Part shown: piece by piece, positions 53,255 to 64,000 of the stretch
How positions within the stretch are numbered: position 1 is the first letter of the stretch
Layout: every line of letters starts with the position of its first letter
NCBI RefSeq assembly: GCF_028372415.1
Contig: NC_092872.1
Location: 11,197,001 to 11,261,000, forward strand
DNA: 64,000 nt
Direction of reading: 5' to 3'
From: Notamacropus eugenii
Lineage: Eukaryota > Chordata > Mammalia > Diprotodontia > Macropodidae
Notes under the pieces: generated by a model
Databases searched by the model: none
Seen by the model: only the letters and a program-made list of their open reading frames with translations
Told to the model about the DNA's origin: nothing
Program-made: the position numbers and the translations under genes

Positions 53255-53290
<36 letters not shown>
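53205..53290. repeat. (TG)n/(GA)n microsatellite
   Basis: TG-rich run passing into a GAGA run. Bases 53290-53795 have no recognised feature apart from a weak MIR-like segment near 53640-53780. Confidence 0.95.
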
Positions 53291-53293
<3 letters not shown>

Positions 53294-54069
53294 TTCTGAG
53301 AATTTCTCGTCTGTCTGGGAGTTAATTGGGGGTTAGTATAGAGTCAAGTCCAGGAGAAGGAGAGAGTTTGACCAGAAAAGCAAACACCAGGAGCAGTTGG
53401 GAACATATTTCAATTGAAAACAGAGTCTGGGGCAGGGTGGAGGGTGTGAAGCACAAATATACAGGGGGCCTGAGACAGGGTGGGAAGCATGGGAGAGAGA
53501 GCCCCAACAGCGGCCAACCCAGCTTCCTCCCTATTTTCTAGGCAACCTGAGGCACCCTGTAATTTGTAATGAACAGAATTGGCACTGGGTAAGAGAGACG
53601 TAAAAGGGTTCAGTCGTAGACTCAGCTCTTAAAAGTGGCTTCTTCATAGAACACAGAACTTTAGAACGTGGAACATGGAATTGTAAAGCAATCTTGGGGA
53701 AACTTGAGATGGGGAAACTGAGGCCTAGAGACAGGCAGGGATTTGCAAATAGGAAGCAGAGAGGTGGTGGTGGCAAAGACATCATGTCTCCCTTTTCACT
53801 CCCTTCTCATGTCTAAATGTTTCCTCTCTCCGATATCTGTTTACGTTATTCGCCTCCAAATCCCAATTTAAAACTCACTTCTTCCAGGAAGCATTTCCTG
53901 TCTAACTCCATCCTACTCTTGCTCCTTCTCTCCTCAGTGGTCCTGGATTCAGTGCCCACTCATTTACATATGGCCTGTGAATGTGATTTAATCCATATCT
54001 TGGGGGGCATTACCCTACTATCCTCATCCCCTCTCTCAGAGGTTCCCTGAAGGCAAAGTGCCTTCATGA

Positions 54070-55608
54070 CTTAGATTAAGGTTCTCTAAGGGTGGGGGAC
54101 AAGTCTCCCTATTTCAATAATTCCCTAAGTCAATCAGTTAGTTTTTGGTCCTATGAAATAGGCTAACCCAATGTTCTAAATCCTTGAGTCTGAGTCTCTA
54201 AATCCGGGCCTCTTTCCACTATGACAGTAGCATTACAACAACAATGAGGAAGAAGAAAAAGCTTGAGATTCAGGACAATAGCCTACTGAGATTCTTAATG
54301 GTTTTTCCATTCCCAAATATCTCCCGTCTCCTGGCATTCAATGACCAAAATGATGTTACTAAAGAATGCACCTGACCATGTCACTCCACTCCCTAGGAGA
54401 CCAGATCATGGAGCTTAGTTTCTTGGGGCTCAGGCCACTGCTGAATCCCCACCATCAACGAAAAGTCTGGATACTTAAATAAGGGCTCCTTCTACAATGA
54501 CAACAGAATTCTGAATGCCAATGAGGAAAATGCAAGAAAGGGCCTGAGACCCAGAATTCTAGGCCCCCTGGGTACAAGCATATCCAACCAGAAGCCAGAA
54601 AGCATCCATGGTTGCTGACACATTGTAGAGAAAGCATTTTCTTTTCAATGCACGGGCTTCCTCCTAGGATCTGCCCTGACCAAAGCCTAGACATTGAGAA
54701 AAGGAAACTTCAGCTTCAGCAGGTATCGGGAAGCTTAAAACTTATGATGCTATGGGCTTTACATATACTTGCTCATATTTGGGTGGAGCCAGGTCCATCT
54801 ATTGATTTGTTCTCGGAAGCATCAGGGAAGGAGGCGATACAAAGGCTCCCAATCGATACATCTCTCAGCTGAGAAAAGTCCAAAGGGTTCAGTTATTAAT
54901 ACACCATTCAGTTCACAAGAGTTGTGTCAGAAACTAAAGATGACTCAATGCTAGAGTATGTTGTCAAGACATTGAATCAGGAGAAAGAGTTCTATTAAGA
55001 ACCATGGTATTCAAGGGACTCACAAGTTCTTTGGCAGATGGAAAGCTAATGCTCATGAAGTATTTGAAGAACTGGGCAATTTGTCTGAATGTAGACTAGC
55101 CCCAGAGAGTAGAGGGGGCCCTAAGAAGATAATTCATCATAGGAGTTAGTCAGACTTCCTGTTGAACAGGTAGAGAGAACTGATAAGCACCGACCCCAGC
55201 AGACAAGAACATTCACCAATTGTGCAAAGACTCTCTGAAGCAAATGTGGGCTCTGACAGTGGAGGAGGTGTTCTCTGAGACATAGAATGGTACCTTGCGC
55301 AGGAATAGAACCTTGCCCTAGAGTTGGGTCCCATATTGAGGGAGCCACAGAGATGCAGTTAGTTTCCCAGGATTATATTGGTTGTTGGGGTCATGACCTA
55401 TATGAAGGACTTCTGTGATTGTGAAGAATTCTGGGAGAAAGGCATCAGAAGAAGATGGTGAGAGACATAGTGTGGTGTGTAGGCATGTCCTTTCTCTTTG
55501 GAACATGTGAAGAGAAGCTGGTGCCCAAGTAACCCAGTTTCTTCATTGAAAGAGACCATGACCAATGCTGAGACTATGATGATATGGGCTGGTACGATGG
55601 TCAAATAC
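54070..55608. other. Unassigned block
   Basis: Apart from an L2-like phrase at 54370-54395 (CTGACCATGTCACTCCACTCCC), I recognise nothing in this 1.5-kb block. Its base composition is balanced and free of simple repeats, and many short frames exist on both strands. It could be an old retrocopy or an unlisted transposon. No domain is recognisable. Confidence 0.35.
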
Positions 55609-55609
55609 A

Positions 55610-55765
55610 ATGGGAGTGGCTAGGTGCTGCCGTAAATAAAGCACCAGCCTTAGAGTCAGGTGGATCTGAGTCCAAATTCAGCCTCAGATATTTGCCACTT
55701 GCTACTGATCCTGGGCAAGTCACTTACCCCCAACTGCCTCATCAAAAAAAAAAAGAAAATACAAT
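55610..55765 (+). mobile_element. Short tRNA-derived SINE with A-tail
   Basis: GGAGTGGCTAGGTGCTGCCG head, TTAGAGTCAGGTGGATCTGAG, CTGGGCAAGTCACTTACCCCCAACTGCCTC and an A11 tail. It is the compact version of the tRNA SINE without the long 3' body. Confidence 0.85.
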
Positions 55766-55769
55766 GAGG

Positions 55770-56738
55770 CATTGTGGAGGAAGCCACTATGTGTTCTGCC
55801 TGTCCTGGAAAAGTCTTTTCTTTTCCCATCTTTGTAATAAAAAAAATATTTAGCGTTGACTGTGGTATTCCCAGTGGATTGTGTTGGCCAGTGCTTCTTA
55901 CTCCCCTTTCCTTTCTACATCTATCCATTATGTTGCTGGAATAATTCTCTGCTAAATTTTTAAAAATACATTTTTATCTAATTCACTTTGGTTTGCATGA
56001 TTCTATTCGGCCAATAGAAGTGGGAGCCAACACATTCTGGACCCGAGTTGTAAACTGAACTATCATGGGGACAGGTGCCAGGCAGAAAGGGTCTAAGCCA
56101 TACTTTTTCCCCAGAAACTCCCCAAATGGGTAGAGCCACCTACAACACTCTTCTAAGCCAGCCTGAGGTGACCAGCTGGAGAAACAAAAGCAAAGAAGGA
56201 AATCGGACACACAATGAGAATCGTGGTCTTTCCCATTAGACAAGTAGGGAGTTGAGAGAGAAAGGAACGCCCTTTTGGAAGGCCTTAGCAATACACTCCG
56301 GGATTCTTCACTTAGCAAAATTTCCCCTAGATTCATGTTATTGGTGGAGCATAAAGCCTAGATTTTAGAGAGGAACCTTTCAGAGGAGCACTCCTGGGTT
56401 CCCCTTCTTTCCCCTACTCCCTTCCCCTATTCATTGCTATATAAAGGGATTACCTTACCCCAGTAATCCGGTTACATATATTCTGCATGGTGTAAATACT
56501 AGTTACACATGAGGGGTGACTTCATACATACTATAAAAAAAATACTCTACTAGCAATGGAGAAGATACAAAAATGTTAGGAAAATCACAATAAAAATGGT
56601 GGGGGGATGGGTGGGAGAAGGAGCACATGTAATGAAATAACTCCATGACAACCGCAATGTACAGTATGCTCTAAGAAACATGTAAAGGAAGTACACAATG
56701 CTGCATGAATTCTAGAAGGAAGGAAAGACCATGTCTGA
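55770..56738. other. Unassigned sequence
   Basis: No gene or confident repeat is visible. A 117-codon minus frame at 55983-56336 has no recognisable domain. Confidence 0.4.
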
Positions 56739-56739
56739 T

Positions 56740-57040
56740 TATAGTACAGTGGTTAAAGCCCTAGGTTTATAGCCAGGGGATCTGAGTTTGAATCCTATCT
56801 GTACCATTTACTACTTAGGAATTCTTGGGCCTTAGTTTCCAGTAAAAGATAGGGTTTGGACCAGGTGGTCTCTGAGGTCCTTCCTGGCTCTAAAAGTAGG
56901 AACAATTAACAAGCATTATTAAATATTTGCTCTATGTCAGGCAGTGTGCTAGGTGCTGAGAATTACAATGACTAAAATGAATTAGAAGCTGCCTTCGGGG
57001 AGTTTACCTTCCATCTGGGTAGACATCGTGTATGTAAGTA
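56740..57040 (+). mobile_element. MIR-like element followed by an old repeat fragment
   Basis: ATCTGAGTTTGAATCCTATCTG, GGACCAGGTGGTCTCTGAGGTCCTTCC, then CTATGTCAGGCAGTGTGCTAGGTGCTGAG. Confidence 0.55.
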
Positions 57041-57099
57041 AGTTTATACACAACATGTGTGCAAGTCCCCCAATACAAAAGCAGAAGAAATGCGAAAAC

Positions 57100-58900
57100 A
57101 ATGGGGGAGGGTTGGAGAAGGGCACTGACAGATGGTGGGATCAGGAAAGGTTTCATTCAAGCAAAGCTTGGAAGGGGAAATAAGTGATGCTCAAAGGTAG
57201 AGGTGAGGTGAGAGCACATTCTAAGTATGAGGAGCAGTTGGAGGAAATGTACAGAGCTGGAAGATGAAGTATTGTGGGGGAAAGACAGCAGGAAGTCCAC
57301 ACAGTTTGTCTGTATTGTACAGTGTTAAGGTTGGGAAGGTAGGTTGGGTTCTAAGTTGTGAAGGTCTTTAAAACCCAAATTGAAGGACTTGAATTTGATT
57401 CCAGAGGCAACAGTAAGTCCTTGGAGTTGATTGAATTGGGGAGGGGAAAGGGGGCAGTACATTCAGAAGCACCAGATTGCTTTGGTAGTTTTGTGGGGGA
57501 TGGATCAGAGAAGGAAGAGATGATCGTATGATTATTCAATATCTGAGGTTCTAAATCTATGGACCAAGGAAAGACTCCATAGAAGAAACAGAATTTGAGC
57601 TGGACCTTTAAGGTAGGATTTCATAAGATAGAGATGGCTTTTCAGGCATAAGGAAGAGCAGACTAAGGTGGGGGGAAGTACTGAGTCCCTATAGGAGACA
57701 TCAAGAAATCTAGGTGGGATTGGCATGGAGATACACGAGGGAGTAGGATAACAACACGTGAGCCTGAAAAGGTAAGGTAAGGTAGCACCAAGGCAAGGAA
57801 TTTGAATTTTCCTTAGTAGGCAATATGGAGTCATCAGAGAGTTTTGAACAGAAGAGTTCCACTACCAGAGCTATGCATAAAGTCTAGCAGCACATGAAGG
57901 ATGAATTGGGTGGGAATAGGGGAGAAGAAGGGCAGCTAGATGGTCCGATGGATAGAGTGGCAGGCCTGGAGTCAGGAAGACCTGGACTAAAATTTGACTT
58001 CAGACACTTACTTATTATTTAACCCTATCTACCTCAGTTTCCTCATCTGTAAAATGAGCCGGAGAAGGAAATGGCAAACCACTCCAGTGTCTTTGCCTAG
58101 AAAATCCCAAATGGAGTCACAGAGAGCTGGACAAGGTTGAAATGACTGAATGAAAACAATGTGGGAGGAGAAAGAAGAAAATTCCCAGAAAAGCCTTTTG
58201 CTGAAGGTGACATTTGAGCAGAATGTGGAAGGAGACCAGAGAAGCCAAGAGGTAGAGGTGAGGAGGGAGAGCATTCCAGGCACGGGGATGGCCAACAAAA
58301 GGGACAGAGTGTCTCATGGGAGGAGTACCGAGGAGGGCAGTGTCCCTGGATCAGAGAGTTTGTGGAAAGGGAGTACGGTGTGAGAAGACTGTGAAGGTAG
58401 GAGGGGCTGAGGTTATGAAGGGCTTTAAAAGACAAATAGAAGATTTGATATTTGATCCTGGATCAAATATAGGGATCCACTGGAGTTTACTGAATAGGGA
58501 GTGACATGGTCAGATCTGTACTTTAGGAAGATCACTTTAATGTCCTGCATCTCTAATGCTTGGCACAATGCCTGGAACATGGTAGGTGGTTAACAAATGT
58601 ATATTGATTGATTTCAGGATGGACTGTAGTGGGGAGGCAGGGAAATCAGCCAAAAGGTTACTGCAGCAGTCCAGGCATGAGATGATGAAGTTCTGCAGAG
58701 TTGTGACTGTGAATAGAGAGAAAGGAAATTAACCTAAAATTTAAAAAAAAATAGAGAGAAAGGGTCGTATATGAGAGATATTGGGAAAGCAGAACAAGCT
58801 TTGGTAACAGATTAGACGTGGGTTGAGCATGAGGAATACAAGATAATCCCAAGGTTCCAAGCCACCAACACTGGAAGAATGGAAGGACCCTCCACAGTGA
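57100..58900 (+). repeat. Several pieces of one old interspersed repeat family
   Basis: Recurring phrases include GAGAGCATTCCAGGCACGGGGATGG, GGGAGTACGGTGTGAGAAGACTG, GGGATCCACTGGAGTTTACTGAATAGG, TGACATGGTCAGATCTG and GCAGCAGTCCAGGCATGAGATGATG. They match pieces at 40.1 kb and 61.9 kb. The SINE at 57930-58165 is inserted within them. Family not named with confidence. Confidence 0.6.
57930..58165 (+). mobile_element. tRNA-derived marsupial SINE
   Basis: GGGCAGCTAGATGGTCCGATGGATAGAGTGGC, GGAAATGGCAAACCACTCCAGTGTC, GGTTGAAATGACTGAATGAAAAC. Confidence 0.9.
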
Positions 58901-58959
58901 CAGGGACATTCAGAAGTGGGGAGTCATTGTGGGGAAGATAATGGCAGAATTAGGTCCAA

Positions 58960-59100
58960 TGGGTGAAAGTGCTCACTCTACCACCTGTGTGTCCTTGGCC
59001 AGTTTTGTTAACCTCTCTGGGTTTCCTCAGCTACAAAATGAGAGCACTGGATGAGATAGACTCTAAGGTCTCCTCCCACTTTAAACCTATCATCCTGTAA
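58960..59100 (+). mobile_element. MIR element
   Basis: CTGTGTGTCCTTGGCCAGTTTTG, TCCTCAGCTACAAAATGAGAGCACTGG, TCTAAGGTCTCCTCCC. Confidence 0.7.
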
Positions 59101-59139
59101 GTGGTCAAAAAATGGATTTCTTCTCAGTATGCAAGCAAG

Positions 59140-60900
59140 CTTCCTTTTTTAAAAAAAAAATTATTTTATTTTTAATTTACGGATAAGACAAGCATTTCCA
59201 CAACATAGCATGATTACAAGAGATTATTACACATGAAACTATAAATCTATTATGTATGATTTGTCATTCCTTTTAAATAGATAATAAAATTATCATGTAA
59301 ATTTATTTTTTCCTTTTTTGACTCCCTCCCCCCCTAGATATTGCTACCATTAGACACAAATATGTACGCCTTCACTCTCTCCATTCACTTTCTCTTCCAG
59401 AAGATGTCCCCAGAGAACAAGCGTCACTGCTGGCTTCCCTTACACATTCTCAGAGGCTGCATTCCTGCATGCCCCTGAGAGACGAACACAAAGTTCTCAT
59501 CTTTAATGATAAGGGACAATGGGCTCACGTGGCTAAGAAGGAGCTCCCCACCCGGGCAGCCACAGCTGGAGTCGCTAAGCAGTGGAGGTTACATGGGATT
59601 TCCACGGGTCATTTGAAAAATTCACCTGAATGGATATTTACTTTTCTAAGTTTTTAAATTTATTTTTAACTTAAATACAAAAGAAGAAAAGAAGAAGAAA
59701 GCATTGCCATGTCCGCAGCACCACATGAAAGAGAATTCAATATAAAACAATGCAATTCCATTTCAAGAAAACCTATACAATAAAAACCACACGTTATTTT
59801 CAAAGCTGTCCATCTTTGCTTCCTTGTCTGTTTTCTTTTGTCCTCTGCCGTGCACTTTATATTTTATTTTTTCCCCTTCTTCTCCCTTCTCCACACCCCT
59901 CTAGAAGGTTATAATTAAGTGCAGATATAGACAGATGTACACACACACATATATATATACAAATACACAGATATCTATAAGTATTCAAATGCATATGATT
60001 ATTTCCACTTGACCCCTGTTTCTCCGAAGGTGGATAGCATCTTCCTTCATAAGTCCAAGTCTTTCCATATTTTTCTAAATCCACCAGCTCATCATTTCCT
60101 ACACCACAATATTCCAATCCAATCACATTCTATCTGGGAGGTTGTCTGTGAGAGTTTTTTCCTAATTTTCTGCTTTCCTTCTATTCCTGCTTATGTAGGT
60201 TTTATTTACAGAGGAAAATTTTTTATTTAAAATCATCAAAATTATCCATTTTAGACTTCACCACTGCTCTCACCTTACAATATGATTTAAGTTCTTATAA
60301 TATGATTTACTACTGGATCTTGTTCCTTCATGTCTTTTCTCCTGGTTTCTTTGAAGTTACTGATGCTTTGCTCTTCCAGATTACTTTGCTATTTTTTTCT
60401 GACTCAATAAGATAATTTTTTGTAATTTAATTGGAATGGCATTACATAAATAGATTAATTAGGTAAGATTGTCATTTTTGAAAAATTATGTTTGCTTTAC
60501 TTATCCATTCACAAAAGATATTACTTCAGGTATTTAGATCTAACTTGTATACTCTCATATTTTTAATATTGTGTAGTTCCTTTATGTGGTCTAAAACTAT
60601 TGATTAATATGGCTGACATCATAGTGTAGTTTCCATGTTTTTCTCTTTTGGTTAAATCTGGCTTTAGCTTTAACTTTGTCTGAGATCATGATTACTATCC
60701 CTGCTTTTTTACATAATAAATTCTACTCCTGATATTTACTTTAGGTTTGTATGCAAACATTTTTATAGCATTCCCTGACAACAACATATTCAAATTTCTA
60801 ATCTGCTATCAGTTTCCATTTTATGGGCAAATTCATCCCGTTCACATTCTAAACCAATACACACACATATAATATCCTTAAATATTTTCCTCCTTCCAAT
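59140..60900 (-). mobile_element. L1-type LINE remnants, minus orientation
   Basis: AT-rich plus-strand sequence with CTTCATAAGTCCAAGTCTTTCC, CATCATTTCCTACACCACAATATTCC and further T-rich ORF2-like DNA. More diverged than the copies at 13, 26 and 44 kb. Confidence 0.55.
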
Positions 60901-61039
60901 TCTCTTCACTATCCTTCTCACCCTTTTCCTATACCTCTTCACTCCTCTATTTTATTTCTACCCCATTACCTTTTCCTCCTCTTCTTTCCCCTACCCTCCC
61001 CCTCCCTCCAAACTGAATGGATATTTATCCAGAACTCAT

Positions 61040-61155
61040 CAGCTCGGCATAATGGATTTAGGACTGGACAAATGAACTTGGGTTCAAATTCCATCTCTGC
61101 TGCTCCCTAGCTATGGAACTTTGAGTGAGTCATTAATCTCTTTATTCTTCAAATA
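61040..61155 (+). mobile_element. MIR-like fragment
   Basis: CTTGGGTTCAAATTCCATCTCTGCTGC and GCTATGGAACTTTGAGTGAGTCATTAATCTC. Confidence 0.55.
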
Positions 61156-61429
61156 ATGCCTTATGATTTATGCTAGCCAGGTTGCTATCTGCATTGGTGG
61201 AGGGAGGATCCACACCAGAAGTTTCCTATTCTGACACAAAAAAAAGTCCTTTGAGTATTTACTGTATGTAGAACACTCTGCCCAGTGCTGGGGGAGATAC
61301 AAAGTCTAGCTAAACCTCAGTTCCTTCTCTCATGAAACTCACAGTCTAGGATATGAAATACCAGTAAATCAGCAAGCATTTATTAAGTGCTTACTATGTA
61401 CCAGGTGCTGTGCAAGTCCCGTGAGGTCA

Positions 61430-61690
61430 GGGATTTTGTATCCCTAAAATTTAACACAGGAGAATTTAGCACTGTGAAATACACAGTAGATGTTGTTTAG
61501 CACGGTGTCTGGTATACAGTAAGTGCTTAATAAATGCATGTTGTTTAGCATAGTGCCTGGCACATGGCAGACTTTTGATAAATGCATATTATTTAGCACA
61601 ATTCTGGCATATAGCAGACATTTAATAAATACATATTGTTCAGCACAGTGACTGATATACAGTAGATGCTTAATAAATGCATATTCCTGG
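61430..61690 (+). repeat. Tandem array of L2-type 3' tails, about 48-bp unit
   Basis: Four and a half head-to-tail copies of TTGTTTAGCACGGTGTCTGG plus TATACAGTAAGTGCTTAATAAATGCAT, each diverged. The unit is the last 45 or so bases of an L2-like element. Confidence 0.85.
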
Positions 61691-62029
61691 CTTGGTGAAA
61701 GATAGTTAGGGATACAAAAATCAATGAATGAAATAATCTTTACTCTCAAAGAGTACATTCTTTTAGGAGAGTTAACGTAAATATATAATTATATGCAAGA
61801 TAAGTGAAAAATAGACACAAACATTAAATATGAGGCAGTTTGAGATGATCAGGAAAGGCTACAGGTAGAGGCAGTGTTGGATGAGAAAAGGAGAAGGATT
61901 CTCTGAGGCAGAGGTGAGGAGGGAATGCATTCCAGGAATGAGGGATAGCCAGTGCAAAAACAGACAGGTGAAGCATGACATGGAAGGGACAGAGGGAAGG
62001 TCAGTTTGTCTGGACTCTAGCGTGAAAGA

Positions 62030-62220
62030 AGGTGTGTGTTTGTGTGTGTGTGTGTGTGTGTCTGTGTCTGTGTGTCTGTGTGTGGGGGTGTGTATGCGTG
62101 TGGGTGGGGGTGTGGGTGTGGTTGTGGTTGTGTGTGTGTATGTGTGGGCGTGTGGGGGGAGTGTATCTGTGTGTGTGTGTGTGTGTGTATCTGTGTGTGT
62201 GTGTGCGCGTGTGTGTGGGA
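62030..62220. repeat. GT/GTG-rich microsatellite
   Basis: About 190 bp of TG with GGTG and CTGTG variants. Confidence 0.95.
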
Positions 62221-62539
62221 AGAGGAGCGGGTATTGACAAAGAGGTTCAGATCAAAGTGGGGATGTGGAAGTGGTTAGGACCAAGGCCCTCTGAAGTCAG
62301 AGTATTATTGGTTTCGGATCAGCAGGAGGGAGACTCCATCTCCCGGAGCGGGACAGCCAGCCTGCCCTGTCCGATTGATAAAGGAGACCAGATTCAGACC
62401 AACAAAGGATAGCTGGTGTCTGAAGATATTTACTGAAAAGAAAGGTTGGTTTCTCACTCTGGTCTTTGTTTTTCTTCTCTGAGACGGCTGGGCCAAACGA
62501 TGTCTAAGGTCCCTTCCCTTTTATATCTCCATTCTATGA

Positions 62540-62720
62540 GGTTTTTCTTGTAACACCCTAATGAGGCAGGTAGTACAAATATCATCCCCATTTTACAGAT
62601 GAGCAAATCGTGGCTCAGTGATATCAAACAATTAGGCATGCTCATGCATCCAGTAAGGGTTGGGATTTGAATCCCCATTTCCTGACTTCAGGTCCAGGGT
62701 TCTCTCCACCATAACACACT
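62540..62720 (-). mobile_element. MIR-family SINE, minus orientation
   Basis: CATCCCCATTTTACAGATGAGCAAATCGTGGCTCAG and TTGAATCCCCATTTCCTGACTTCAGG. Bases 62720-63690 contain no feature I can support. Confidence 0.65.
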
Positions 62721-63691
62721 GCCCTTCAAGGTAGGCTAGCAGCCAACCAAAACAAACGCACAAAAAGACCTAGTAAAAGACATCCATTAAGTAACGGTCC
62801 CAAGGAAGTGCCTCTGTTAATTGTGCTCTCCTCCTGAGTGAGGAACCAGGGACTCCTGGGACATTAAGGTTTAGACAGAAGTAGAAGCTGAGGCTGTAAG
62901 GGAAAGAGGAGGAGACATGGTGAACATCACGTGGGATCTAACAGGAGACAGTCTTTTATAGGGTCCTAAACTTCTCCAAGACCACAGGCCACTAGTGATA
63001 ATACAACTTGGATGCTAGTCTAGGCCATTAAGGGGTGGGGGGGAAGCCAACTTTACCAGTAATAAATCCATAAGATCAGGATCATTCCTTCCATGTCTCC
63101 AACTAGCAAAATGGGTTCTAATCAAACAAGTTGGGACACAGTATAAGACTAGAGAAAGCTCCCAGGGTTAGAATGTAGAGATAAAGGGAGGATCTATCTG
63201 GGGGTTATGAGTATGTGACTGAGGTTAGGGGTCAGGCTGTGGCCAGGATTGGGGATGAGTTCATGACCAACATTAGGGCTCATTCTATTATTGGGTTAAG
63301 ACAGTCTGGAGTGGACAGGAGAGGAACAGAGGTGTAACTAGGGCAGGACAAACAGGGCTTTGTCTCGGTGCCGAAATTTAGAGGGCAATGGTCAGAACTC
63401 TTCCTTCTCTAGGTAGAAACAATGTACCTAGTTACCAAGAATAATTAGTTAAAATAGGAAGCTACCACTTAGATTTCCTCTCACCACCACCCCTGTCCTT
63501 CCCCCTAATCCCAGAGGAGTTCCTTCTCATTTTGTCTTGCCCTCATCCCTTCCCAACAGTGTTTTCAAATGTCCTAAGCTTCCCATTCCCCTAGCAGGCA
63601 CCCCTGTCTTAGGGTTTCTATGGTCAGAAGACAAACCTTGTACCCCAAGATCTGAGGTCCCTCTTTTTCCCTCAACTGCTTTTCCTATGCT

Positions 63692-63726
63692 GAGAGAGAG
63701 ACAGACAGACAGACAGACAGAGAGAG
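63692..63726. repeat. (GACA)n short microsatellite
   Basis: GAGAGAGACAGACAGACAGACAGACAGAGAGAG. An L2-like scrap follows at 63740-63835 (CTTTTAAAAGCCCTTCACATG). Confidence 0.9.
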
Positions 63727-63837
63727 TCCACCTCAGTGACTTTCTATAACTTCCAGGATAAAATAAAAACCCTTCTGCAGAGCTTTTAAAAGCCCTTCAC
63801 ATGTTGGTCCCAACCTATCTTTCCAGTTTCCTAGCCT

Positions 63838-64000
63838 TAATTCCTGAATGGGTGTTGCCTCACACAAACAGAGATCTAGGAAAGACTTTAGTTTAAAAGG
63901 CCACGGTCTCCCACTGCAGCCAGGGCTATCTCCAGTCGTCATGATCTGTATCTTGCCATTGGACCTAGATGGCTCCAGAGGAGAAAGCGAGGCTGGCGAC
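63838..64000 (+). mobile_element. Marsupial SINE, cut by the window edge
   Basis: CCTGAATGGGTGTTGCCTCAC, GGCCACGGTCTCCCACTGCAGCCAGGGC, TGGACCTAGATGGCTCCAGAGG, GAGGCTGGCGAC. Same family as 32875-33140; its 3' end is outside the window. Confidence 0.85.

Noticed and set aside
61881..62412. 118- and 126-codon plus-strand frames rich in Cys and Val
   Set aside because: They run through the GT microsatellite; flanking codons belong to an old interspersed repeat.
63692..63726. CRISPR-like or other regular short repeat arrays (GACA, CAGT, CCTT runs)
   Set aside because: These are simple microsatellites without spacers, in a vertebrate genome.

Overview
The window is mammalian and almost certainly marsupial. 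The evidence is repeat content: many tRNA-derived SINEs of the kind common in opossums and Australian marsupials (a GGGCAGCTAGGTGG-like head and a GGAAATGGCAAACCAC body), a second SINE ending in AAGGACAAACAACA, heavy L2 and CR1/L3 debris, MIR elements, and L1 copies with a marsupial-style 3' end. I cannot tell American from Australian marsupials by eye. No family name was checked against a repeat library.

One intact protein-coding gene is visible. It is a trypsin-like serine protease on the minus strand with five coding exons (42126 down to 35282). It predicts 306 residues with a signal peptide, an S1 peptidase domain with complete His/Asp/Ser triad and all five expected disulfides, and a hydrophobic C-terminal tail. 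It resembles the testis serine protease group PRSS42/44/46/50 (TESSP). Two decayed exons of a paralogue lie on the same strand near 6.8-8.5 kb; the second is split by a SINE. A GC-rich segment at 2640-2790 looks like a signal-peptide exon of a third such gene running out of the window to the left. The window therefore looks like part of a tandem protease cluster in one orientation.

Layout: 1-2.6 kb L2, purine-rich DNA and a SINE; 2.6-2.8 kb candidate first exon; 3.0-3.4 kb TG/TA satellite; 3.4-6.4 kb CR1/L2/SINE; 6.8-8.5 kb protease relic, with a long GA microsatellite and a nearly perfect 125-bp inverted duplication between its exons; 8.5-12 kb MIR/L2; 12-15.3 kb L1; 16.4-25.2 kb L2, MIR, CR1, a DNA transposon and a 41-bp minisatellite; 26.7-29.4 kb L1; 30-34 kb L2 (with reverse transcriptase remnants), SINEs and CT tracts; 34.7-42.5 kb the protease gene, with repeats in its introns and a 40-bp minisatellite upstream of its ATG; 42.7-51.4 kb L1 remnants; 51.4-64 kb microsatellites, SINEs, MIR/L2 debris and several unassigned blocks. 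No plus-strand gene, structural RNA gene or CRISPR array is supported.
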